A DNA stretch of 7,862 nt from Bryobacterales bacterium (GTDB taxonomy: Bacteria; Acidobacteriota; Terriglobia; Bryobacterales; Bryobacteraceae): assembly GCA_025456495.1 (NCBI GenBank), contig JALOKO010000157.1, forward strand, positions 1-7,862, in the 5' to 3' direction. Below the pieces are notes generated by a model that searched no databases, was not told where the DNA came from, and saw nothing but the letters and a program-made list of their open reading frames with translations. Made by a program: the position numbers and the translations under genes. Shown one piece after another: positions 1 to 6,050 of the stretch. How positions within the stretch are numbered: the stretch's first letter is position 1; each line of letters opens with the position of its first letter.

Positions 1-149
1 TGAATGCGCGCGGCGTCTTCCAGGTCACCGACGGACGCAGCGCGCCCGCCCTGTTGCTGGAAGTACAGGCGGATGGGCTACGCAGCGTCTATGTCCCGCG
101 TGGGGAAAGCGGCAGGTCTGGCGGCAAGCGCCGCGCAAGTATCGATTGA
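1..149 (+). CDS. 3' end of an unrecognised protein gene (5' part outside window)
   Basis: An open frame enters from the left edge, with its first complete codon at position 3, and ends at TGA 147-149, giving 48 visible residues. The peptide reads like real protein: it has a strand-like hydrophobic stretch (PALLLEVQADGLRSVYV) followed by a basic, Gly/Ser/Arg-rich tail ending in ASID. Other frames here give only Arg/Cys/Pro-rich shadow translations. The 'ADGLRSVYVPR' ending loosely recalls the C-terminal SnoaL-like strand of some ECF sigma factors (ADGRI..VYVVR..), but the similarity is too short to assign a function. The next gene on the same strand starts 165 bases downstream, and hairpins lie between them, so co-transcription is uncertain. 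Product unknown. Confidence 0.55.
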   Translation, partial: NARGVFQVTDGRSAPALLLEVQADGLRSVYVPRGESGRSGGKRRASID

Positions 150-169
150 TTGTGTGTTCGTGTTTAGAC

Positions 170-184
170 CCCGTCACGGACGGG
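170..184 (+). other. small inverted repeat after the upstream gene
   Basis: CCCGTC (170-175) is followed by a 3-nt loop and its complement GACGGG (179-184), 20 bases after the stop codon of the upstream gene. No T-run follows, so it is only a weak candidate for transcript termination or 3'-end protection of the upstream mRNA. Confidence 0.25.
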
Positions 185-213
185 ATCTGAACTTCCAGAG
201 CCAGAGGAGCCGC

Positions 214-234
214 GCTGGTGTTGGCAGCACCAGC
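214..234 (+). other. inverted repeat in the leader region
   Basis: GCTGGTG (214-220) pairs perfectly with CACCAGC (228-234) across a 7-nt loop, which may close further by a U-A and a G-U pair. It lies 65 bases after the upstream stop and 80 bases before the preferred start of the large gene. There is no U-tract, so it may be a weak terminator for the upstream gene or part of a structured 5' leader. Confidence 0.35.
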
Positions 235-266
235 ATGAGTTCCCATTTACGGAAATGAGCATTGCG

Positions 267-295
267 GCCAGGGTGGCATTTGAAGCCATCCTGGC
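267..295 (+). promoter_or_regulatory. strong leader hairpin just upstream of the ribosome binding site
   Basis: GCCAGGGTGGC (267-277) pairs with GCCATCCTGGC (285-295) over all 11 positions, with one G-U pair, around the 7-nt loop ATTTGAA. The right arm ends five bases before the purine-rich ribosome binding site (301-310) and 19 bases before the preferred ATG at 315. If that start is right, the hairpin is entirely untranslated and well placed to affect translation initiation or mRNA stability. It matches no riboswitch class I recognise. It would instead be coding sequence if translation began at the ATG at 255. Confidence 0.45.
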
Positions 296-300
296 GCGCT

Positions 301-310
301 GGGGAGAAGG
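301..310 (+). promoter_or_regulatory. ribosome binding site that decides the start at 315
   Basis: GGGGAGAAGG is a good Shine-Dalgarno-like stretch ending four bases before the ATG at 315, with its GGAG core about eight bases away. The alternative in-frame ATG at 255 has no comparable purine run upstream. The peptide from 315 also begins directly with a compact signal peptide, whereas the extra 20 residues from 255 (MSIAARVAFEAILARWGEGT) would push it inward. Confidence 0.7.
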
Positions 311-314
311 AACC

Positions 315-407
315 ATGGAACGGTCACTTGTGGCCCGCATTGCGGCGGGTCTTGCGGTGTTGTGTGGATTGCTGTGCGGGCCAGTGGCCCAAACGATGGG
401 ACAAGCG
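315..407 (+). other. signal peptide of the giant repeat protein
   Basis: Residues 1-31 have a short basic n-region (Arg3, Arg8), a hydrophobic core (IAAGLAVLCGLLCG) and a polar end with a plausible signal peptidase I site after GQA (Ala31), or alternatively after PVA (Ala25). The two cysteines in the core are preceded by Leu at -1, so they do not make a lipobox. The protein is therefore predicted to be Sec-exported and not a lipoprotein. Confidence 0.8.
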
Positions 408-3400
408 CGGGTGTCGGCGTATTCCCCAGCGGCAGTCACCGTGGGGGCGCTCCCCGGACAATCGCTGCCGGTGACGGTAACCATGCAGAACTTCGTGCTG
501 GGTCCGGTGCTCACCAACTCTGGATTCCGCGCCTATTGGAACGTGCAGGGGGGCACGCAACTTGCTATCGCCGGACAATCGGATACCAGCGTGGCGGTGG
601 TGCAGATTCCTGAGTCGTTGCGTGGCGTGGCGGGCAACTACCGGGTGGTGGTTTGCAATTGGGTGAACACCGGGGAAAATGTGCTGGAAAGCTGCACCAA
701 CGCGGCAGCCAGTGCCACGTTTGTGGTGAACTCGCCGCCTTCGTTCACGATTGCATCCGTACTGCCCACGGCTGCGCAAAACGTGCTCTACTCGGTGGCG
801 CTTACCGTCACGGGTGGAACGGTAGGGCCTCCGGGCAATCCGTACAATTTCCAGGTGACTAGCGGTTCGCTTCCGCCCGGACTCGTTCTGAACGAGAAGG
901 ACGGCACGTTGCAGGGCACGCCAAGCGCCAACGGAACCTTCAACTTCACCGTGGGCGCGACGGATTCGTCGAACGTATCGACATCACGGTCGTTCACGCT
1001 GGTGGTGCGGCCACCGGTATCCATCACCACCACCTCGCCACTGCCACCGGCAACAACGGGTGTTCCCTACAACATCGCGCTGCAGGCTTCGGATGGGCCA
1101 CAGCCCCCTTCGTATCAATGGACTGTGACCTCCGGGACGTTGCCGACGGGATTGAATCCGCTGCCCCTGAACGGGGTGATTTCCGGCACACCCACCGCGG
1201 CGGGGTTGTTCAGCTTCACCGTCCAAGTACAGGACGCCAGCGGGACGGATAGCCGCAGCTTCCAGTTGAACGTGCGCCCGCCGGTGACCTTCGACACTCC
1301 GGCCACGCTGCCGAACGGAACCGGAGGCAGCCAATACAGCGAGGTGATTTCGGTTTCGGGCGGTCAGGCGCCGTTTACCTGGCAGTTGATTGGGGGCTCT
1401 GTGCTACCGCCAGGCCTGTCGCTGGAAGCGTTCAATGGCAGCAGCGCCAGGGCACTCACCGGAGTGCCGACGCAGGAGGGGAGCTATCCATTCACCGTTC
1501 GGGTGACGGACGCAGAAGCACGGTTCGCGGACCGGTTGTTCACGGTCACCATTGGCCCTGCGGTGGTGATCACCACTGCGTCGCCGCTGCCGGCAGGGAC
1601 GCTGGGCAGTGCGTACAACGTCACGCTGGCCGCCACTGGCGGACAGGGGCCGTACTCCTGGACAACGGACGACGGCGTGCCGATGCCGCCGGGCTTGAAT
1701 CTATCGGAGAGCGGAGTCATTACCGGAACGCCCACGCAGGCGGGAGACTACAGCATTCCGATTGTCGCTTTCGATAGCGGAAGCGGCAGCGGACGGAAGA
1801 CCCTCGCGTTGAATGTGGCGCCGCCAGTGACCTTCACTACGGTATCGCCGTTGCCGGAAGCGGTGCGGGGCCGCCAGTATTCGACAACCATCAACGTCAC
1901 GGGCGGACAGGAACTCTTCACGTGGTCGCTTGCGCCGGGCAGCAGCCTACCGGCAGGGCTTAGCCTGGTAGCGCCGTCGGAGGCAACCAGCGCTCACTTT
2001 GTGCGGGGCACACCCACAGTGGAAGGCACATTCAATTTCACGTTGCGCGTGATCGACAGCGACGGGCGGCAGGCGAACCAGGCCTACGCGTTGACCATTC
2101 GGCCGGCTTTGGCGATTACTACGGTTTCCCCGCTACCCCCGGGCACCACCAACGTTCCCTACTCGGTCACGCTGCAGGGGGCGGGCGGCGTCTCCGGCTA
2201 CGTCTGGCTTTGGGACGTGGAGAATCCGGCTTTTGAGCTGACGTTGAACGAAAGCACCGGCACCATCAGCGGGACGCCTACGCAACCAGGTTCGTATTTC
2301 TTCACGGTGACGCTATTCGACAGCAGCGAGGCCTCAGTAACGAGAGCGTTTGAACTGGTGATCTCGAATCCGCTGGTGCTCACCACCAGTTCGCCGCTTC
2401 CCGATGCGGTGGAGGGGAGTGCGTACGGAGAGCGCCTGGCGGCGCAGGGCGGACGACTGCCCGTGACATGGGCGGTGGCGCCCGGCAGCACGCTGCCGCC
2501 CGGCCTGTCGATTGTAGCCGAGCCCGTGTTTGCCTCAGATCAAGGCCAGGCGGACGGAGCAACCGGCGCCAACGGCTTCAATTGCTGCGCGATCCTGCAG
2601 GGAACGCCCACCACGGCGGGCGTCTACAACTTCAGCGTGCGCGCGGCGGATGCTGATGGCCGACAGCAGACCCTTCCGTTGCAACTGACGGTTCGTGGCC
2701 CGTTGATGATCACGACGGCTGCCACCCTGCCCCCCGGCACGCTGAACGTCCCCTACAACGTGACGCTACAGGCCAGTGGCGGATTTCCACCCTACTTCTG
2801 GACGACGGTGGACGGCGTTCCGGTGGCCCCGGGGTTGACCTTGAGCCAATCCGGGGTGATTACCGGCACGCCCACCCAGGAGGGCACGTTTAGCGTGGCC
2901 ATCGAGGTGATGGACCAGCAGGAGAACAGCCGCACGCGCACGTTCAGCATAACGGTGCGACCTCCGGTGCAGATTACCACCGCTACTCCGTTGGCATCGG
3001 CGGCGGTGGGCAACGCCTACAGCAACACCCTGGCGGCAACCGGAGGCAATCCCCCATACACGTGGAGCGTGCAGAGCGGCTCAACGCTTCCGGCGGGCAT
3101 GACGCTGAGCAGCGCTGGCGTTCTGGGTGGGACTCCCACGCAGGCAGGTGAGTTCACATTCACGATTCGCGCTGTTGACCAGGATGGATCGTCTGACGCG
3201 CGGGCCTTCAGCCTGAACGTGATTGACACGCTGGGCTTCACCAGTTTCTCGCAACTGCCGGAAGGGCGCGTGGGGGTCGTATATGGGCAGACCCTGACGG
3301 CGGGCGGCGGGAACCCGCCCTACCAATTCACGGTGGCCCAAGGCAGCACTCTGCCGCCGGGACTGTCGCTGAACTCTGACTCGGGCCGGTTGTCCGGAAC

Positions 3401-5789
3401 GCCCACGGAACCTGGCTTCTACTCCTTCTCGGTTCAGTTGAGCGATACCAGCAGGCAGGTTACGGGCGTGTTTACCCTGCGGGTGACGGGTCCGCTAACG
3501 TTGCTCACCCAAACCCCGCTGCCTGACGCGACGCGCAGCGTGGCCTACCAGACCACCATCCGTGCGCAGGGGGGCGGGTTGCCCTATCAGTTCAGCGTGG
3601 CGCCTGGCAGCAGCCTGCCACCGGGACTGGCGCTGGCTTTGCGCACGGGGATCCTGAGCGGTATCCCCACGCAGTCCGGTGTGTTCAACTTCACCGTTTC
3701 GGTGCGGGATGCGCTGGGAGAAGAAGTGAGCCGGGCCTACCAACTCACCGTGGTTGGCGGGCTGGCAATCACCACCACCTCCCCGCTGCCCAGCGGCCAG
3801 CAGGGCGTAGCCTACACGGCCACCTTTACGGCAACTGGCGGCTCCCCGGGCTATACGTGGTCACTGGTCAACGGCAGCACCCTGCCGCCGGGATTGACGC
3901 TGAGCGCCAGCACGGGTGTGCTGAGTGGCGTTCCGGCCACGGACGGGAACTTCAGCTTCACCGTGCGAGTGACCGATTCGGTGGGTGCGCAAGCGATTCT
4001 GACGGTGACGCTGCCCATTGGACAGCCGTTGACCATCCTGACCGGGGCGCAGTTGCCCGGGGCACAACGAAACGTCGCCTACGCCCAGGCGATCCAGGTG
4101 AGTGGCGGAACCGTTCCGTACACGTTCAGCGTCGCGCCGTCGGCCTTGCCGCCCGGCATCACGCTGAACGCCAGCACGGGCATCCTGAGCGGCGTTCCCA
4201 GCCAGTCCGGGTCCTTCACCTTCCCGGTGACGGTACGGGACGGGAACAACACCGAGGTTTCTCGTAGCTTCATCCTGGTGGTGAGCGACGACGCGCCGGC
4301 GCTGAGCATTCTCTCAGAAACGTTGCCGGACGGGCTGCGTGGCAATGCCTACAGCGCGGCGGTACTGGTGAGTGGCGGCATGAGTCCGCTGAATTTCTCA
4401 CTGGCGTCTGGAGCCCTGCCACCGGGGATTACCGGGCCGACAGCCGCCGGTGTGGTGTCAGGGACTCCCACGCAAGCGGGAGCCTTTACGTTCACCATTC
4501 GCGTGGAGGATAGCGAGGGGCAGTTCGCGCAGCGCGCCTTCACGGTGAACATCCTGGGCGATCTGCGATTCGTCACCGGCAGCCCGCTGCCCGGCGGAAC
4601 CATCGGCCAGGCGGTGAACCTGGTGCTGCAAGCCGACGGCGGCGTGGCTCCCTACACCTTTGCGGTGGGCAGCAACCCCCTGCCGGCAGGCGTCACGCTG
4701 GCAGCCAACGGCACGCTTTCGGGCATCCCCACGGCAGCCTTCCATGGAGGCATCGCCTTCCGGGTGACGGATGCGGCCACACCGGCGGAATCCACTGAGC
4801 GTGTGTTCCAATGGCGCATCAGCAGCGCGTTGGTGATTCTCACCAGTGAACTGCCGTCGGCGGTGGTGGGCCAAAGCTACAGCCAGGCCATCCTTGCTGA
4901 TGGAGGCGCGCCGGCATACGCGTACGCCATTGCGGGTGGAACTTTGCCGCCCGGCATGTTGCTGTCTCCAGGCGGGAACCTTACGGGGTCTCCCACCGCG
5001 CCTGGCGTCTCTACCTTTGCGGTGCGCGTGACTGACCTGGATGGTCGTACGGCCGAACGCAGCTTCACCCTTACGGCGAACCCGCCCACGGTAAGCAGCG
5101 TGGTGATCCGGCCCAATGTGCCCAATCCGCAGCCCAACACTCAACAGCCGGTGCAGGTTACCCTGACCCAGACCGTAGACCAGGATGTCGACGGAACGCT
5201 GAACCTGCAGTTCAACCCCTTGGCGACACCGGCGGCGGATGACCCCGCCATCCAGTTTGTGACGGGTGGCCGATCCACGAACTTCCGCGTCCCGGCCGGA
5301 ACCACCGCGGGCCTGTTTGGCGATAGCCCCAACTCGCCCGGAATTCAGACGGGGACGGTGGCGGGCGAGATTCGCATCACGGCGGCCCTGCGGCGGGGCG
5401 GCTTCGACGTGACACCCAACCCCGCGCCCACTGAGATCATTGTGATTCCGGCCGTGGCGCCCACCATCAGTGACCTTAGCGTGACGCGCAACGCCAGCGG
5501 CTTGCTTTTGACGGTGCGTGGCTTCTCAACCCCACGCAACATGACCACCGCCACGTTGACCTTCACGCCCCGCGCTGGCGCCACCGTGGGCAGCCCGCTC
5601 ACCTTTACGGTGGATGTGGCGGCCGCCTTCACGGCGTGGTACGGTTCTGCCGCATCCACGCAGCATGGTAGCCGCTTTCAACTGACCATCCCCGTGACGC
5701 TGACCGGAGATCCGGCTGACATCACAGGGGTGTCGGTGCAGTTGCGGAACTCAGTGGCGCAGGGCAATCTGTTGAGCGCCACGTTCTAG
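315..5789 (+). CDS. giant secreted protein with 16 tandem He_PIG / cadherin-like Ig repeats
   Basis: The protein has 1824 residues from the ATG at 315 (1844 if the ATG at 255 is used). Seen in order: a signal peptide (residues 1-31); an N-terminal beta domain (32-142) with two cysteines; 16 tandem repeats (143-1591); and two C-terminal beta domains (1592-1824). The repeat consensus is ITTxSPLPxGxxGxxY, then GGxxPYxW, LPPGLxL, GTPTxxGxFxFTVxVxD, a pattern typical of the putative Ig (He_PIG, PF05345) / dystroglycan-type cadherin-like families. Such arrays form elongated surface or secreted stalks. I see no LPXTG, PEP-CTERM, lipobox, C-terminal membrane segment or enzymatic domain, so the anchoring mode and ligand are unknown; adhesion or matrix function is an inference. 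The composition is odd: only two lysines in the whole chain and three histidines. The reading frame is intact, with no frameshift. The neighbouring gene downstream is convergent and unrelated. Confidence 0.93.
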   Translation: MERSLVARIAAGLAVLCGLLCGPVAQTMGQARVSAYSPAAVTVGALPGQSLPVTVTMQNFVLGPVLTNSGFRAYWNVQGGTQLAIAGQSDTSVAVVQIPESLRGVAGNYRVVVCNWVNTGENVLESCTNAAASATFVVNSPPSFTIASVLPTAAQNVLYSVALTVTGGTVGPPGNPYNFQVTSGSLPPGLVLNEKDGTLQGTPSANGTFNFTVGATDSSNVSTSRSFTLVVRPPVSITTTSPLPPATTGVPYNIALQASDGPQPPSYQWTVTSGTLPTGLNPLPLNGVISGTPTAAGLFSFTVQVQDASGTDSRSFQLNVRPPVTFDTPATLPNGTGGSQYSEVISVSGGQAPFTWQLIGGSVLPPGLSLEAFNGSSARALTGVPTQEGSYPFTVRVTDAEARFADRLFTVTIGPAVVITTASPLPAGTLGSAYNVTLAATGGQGPYSWTTDDGVPMPPGLNLSESGVITGTPTQAGDYSIPIVAFDSGSGSGRKTLALNVAPPVTFTTVSPLPEAVRGRQYSTTINVTGGQELFTWSLAPGSSLPAGLSLVAPSEATSAHFVRGTPTVEGTFNFTLRVIDSDGRQANQAYALTIRPALAITTVSPLPPGTTNVPYSVTLQGAGGVSGYVWLWDVENPAFELTLNESTGTISGTPTQPGSYFFTVTLFDSSEASVTRAFELVISNPLVLTTSSPLPDAVEGSAYGERLAAQGGRLPVTWAVAPGSTLPPGLSIVAEPVFASDQGQADGATGANGFNCCAILQGTPTTAGVYNFSVRAADADGRQQTLPLQLTVRGPLMITTAATLPPGTLNVPYNVTLQASGGFPPYFWTTVDGVPVAPGLTLSQSGVITGTPTQEGTFSVAIEVMDQQENSRTRTFSITVRPPVQITTATPLASAAVGNAYSNTLAATGGNPPYTWSVQSGSTLPAGMTLSSAGVLGGTPTQAGEFTFTIRAVDQDGSSDARAFSLNVIDTLGFTSFSQLPEGRVGVVYGQTLTAGGGNPPYQFTVAQGSTLPPGLSLNSDSGRLSGTPTEPGFYSFSVQLSDTSRQVTGVFTLRVTGPLTLLTQTPLPDATRSVAYQTTIRAQGGGLPYQFSVAPGSSLPPGLALALRTGILSGIPTQSGVFNFTVSVRDALGEEVSRAYQLTVVGGLAITTTSPLPSGQQGVAYTATFTATGGSPGYTWSLVNGSTLPPGLTLSASTGVLSGVPATDGNFSFTVRVTDSVGAQAILTVTLPIGQPLTILTGAQLPGAQRNVAYAQAIQVSGGTVPYTFSVAPSALPPGITLNASTGILSGVPSQSGSFTFPVTVRDGNNTEVSRSFILVVSDDAPALSILSETLPDGLRGNAYSAAVLVSGGMSPLNFSLASGALPPGITGPTAAGVVSGTPTQAGAFTFTIRVEDSEGQFAQRAFTVNILGDLRFVTGSPLPGGTIGQAVNLVLQADGGVAPYTFAVGSNPLPAGVTLAANGTLSGIPTAAFHGGIAFRVTDAATPAESTERVFQWRISSALVILTSELPSAVVGQSYSQAILADGGAPAYAYAIAGGTLPPGMLLSPGGNLTGSPTAPGVSTFAVRVTDLDGRTAERSFTLTANPPTVSSVVIRPNVPNPQPNTQQPVQVTLTQTVDQDVDGTLNLQFNPLATPAADDPAIQFVTGGRSTNFRVPAGTTAGLFGDSPNSPGIQTGTVAGEIRITAALRRGGFDVTPNPAPTEIIVIPAVAPTISDLSVTRNASGLLLTVRGFSTPRNMTTATLTFTPRAGATVGSPLTFTVDVAAAFTAWYGSAASTQHGSRFQLTIPVTLTGDPADITGVSVQLRNSVAQGNLLSATF
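408..740 (+). other. N-terminal beta domain with a cysteine pair (protein domain)
   Basis: About 111 residues between the signal peptide and the first repeat. It contains alternating hydrophobic strands (LPVTVTMQNFVLG, AVVQIPESLRG, YRVVVCNW) and lacks the GTPT motif of the later repeats. The two cysteines (codons 654-656 and 693-695) are 13 residues apart on what look like adjacent strands and could form a disulphide after export. It resembles an Ig/IPT-like fold, but I cannot name the family. Confidence 0.5.
741..5087 (+). repeat. array of 16 Ig-like (He_PIG) protein repeats
   Basis: Repeat starts, from the recurring [V/L]xITT..LP motif, are: 741, 1017, 1284, 1563, 1827, 2109, 2373, 2703, 2967, 3231, 3495, 3762, 4029, 4302, 4563 and 4830 (the last ends at 5087). 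Lengths in residues are 92, 89, 93, 88, 94, 88, 110, 88, 88, 88, 89, 89, 91, 87, 89 and 86. Each unit carries a GG(x)PY/F-W/F turn, LPxG, a GTPT-like turn and a final F-x-V-x-V-x-D strand. Repeats 3, 5 and 7 have a long loop before GTPT, whereas 2, 4, 6 and 8 have a short one. Repeat 6 lacks the LPPG motif, and repeat 15 replaces the usual post-GTPT glycine loop with AAFHGG. The units are divergent at DNA level, so the array is old, although repeats 12 and 13 remain close over about 50 bp. Confidence 0.88.
5088..5786 (+). other. C-terminal beta domain pair (protein domains)
   Basis: Two further beta-rich domains follow the repeats. The first (about 5088-5456) has hallmarks DPAIQFVTGGRSTNFRVPAG, QTGTVAGEIRIT and PAPTEIIVIP. 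The second (about 5457-5786) has GLLLTVRGFSTPRNMTTATL, an FTAWYGSAAS segment and a closing ITGVSVQLRNS...SATF. From memory, domains of this style end large extracellular proteins in Solibacter-like Acidobacteriota, where they may serve export or surface attachment. That role is inference, not shown by the sequence. The chain ends in phenylalanine with no sorting motif that I recognise. Confidence 0.6.
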
Positions 5790-5796
5790 GCGGATG

Positions 5797-5829
5797 CTCT
5801 CCGCAGGGCCAGCGGGGCTTTGCGGAGAG
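5797..5829 (+). terminator. hairpin 7 bases after the giant gene's stop codon
   Basis: CTCTCCGCAGGGCC (5797-5810) pairs with GGCTTTGCGGAGAG (5816-5829) over 14 positions, including two G-U pairs, around a 5-nt loop. It begins seven bases after TAG 5787-5789. No T-run follows, so it may be a U-less terminator or a 3'-end stabiliser for the giant mRNA. Confidence 0.55.
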
Positions 5830-5867
5830 ACCCGCCGGGCAGCAATCAACAAAGTCGTTCCAATCAA

Positions 5868-5907
5868 GAAGGGAACGGCAGGGGCTTCGGCCCTCGCCGT
5901 TCCCTTC
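5868..5907 (+). terminator. 40-nt palindromic hairpin with a C(UUCG)G tetraloop
   Basis: GAAGGGAACGGC (5868-5879) pairs perfectly with GCCGTTCCCTTC (5896-5907). After a single A/C mismatch, five more pairs (one G-U) lead to a CTTCGG cap at 5885-5890, which reads as the extra-stable UUCG tetraloop on the plus strand. The orientation of the tetraloop favours function in transcripts from the giant gene, as a second terminator or RNA end-protector. Only a short ATTT follows. It might alternatively be a dispersed palindromic (REP-like) element. Confidence 0.55.
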
Positions 5908-5998
5908 GCCATTTGGATGGGCGGGCGATAGGCGGGCCGCTGTGATGCTTCCCGCGCAAGCATTCATCGGCATGGCGCGTTGGCCTTCCAGACGCAAG

Positions 5999-6025
5999 AA
6001 GGCCCCGGCAACACGCCGGGGCCTT
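5999..6025 (-). terminator. rho-independent-type terminator of the RNase E/G gene
   Basis: On the minus strand AAGGCCCCGGC is followed by a 5-nt loop and its exact complement GCCGGGGCCTT, an 11-bp GC-rich stem 25 bases after the TAG stop at 6051-6053. The transcript then continues CTTGCGT, a short and imperfect U-rich tail. The position and stem fit an intrinsic terminator for the minus-strand gene. A competing 7-bp pairing (5982-5988 with 5998-6004) overlaps one arm. Confidence 0.65.
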
Positions 6026-6050
6026 GATGGTGACGGAACGTGCGCGGAGG

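Noticed and set aside
221..249. Possible sigma70-type promoter: TTGGCA (221-226), 17 bases, CATTTA (244-249)
   Set aside because: The -35 is good but the -10 matches poorly and the -35 falls inside an inverted repeat. Not enough to call without transcript-start data.
255..257. ATG at 255 as the start of the giant gene
   Set aside because: It has no Shine-Dalgarno sequence and would add 20 residues ahead of a clear signal peptide. The ATG at 315 has a good ribosome binding site.
315..407. Lipoprotein signal peptide, because of two cysteines in the hydrophobic core
   Set aside because: Both cysteines follow Leu at -1, which does not fit the lipobox. A signal peptidase I site lies downstream at GQA.
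741..5087. CRISPR or DNA satellite interpretation of the tandem periodicity of about 265 bp
   Set aside because: The periodicity is at protein level, with divergent DNA units in an intact frame, and corresponds to Ig-like domains.
4458..5144. Minus-strand 228-codon open frame inside the giant gene
   Set aside because: Antisense shadow: Arg/His/Gly-rich translation without domains, fully inside a well-supported coding region.
5722..5997. Minus-strand 91-codon open frame across the intergenic spacer
   Set aside because: It overlaps the end of the giant gene and spans the palindromic hairpins. Its composition is that of a GC-rich shadow, with no ribosome binding site or familiar motif.
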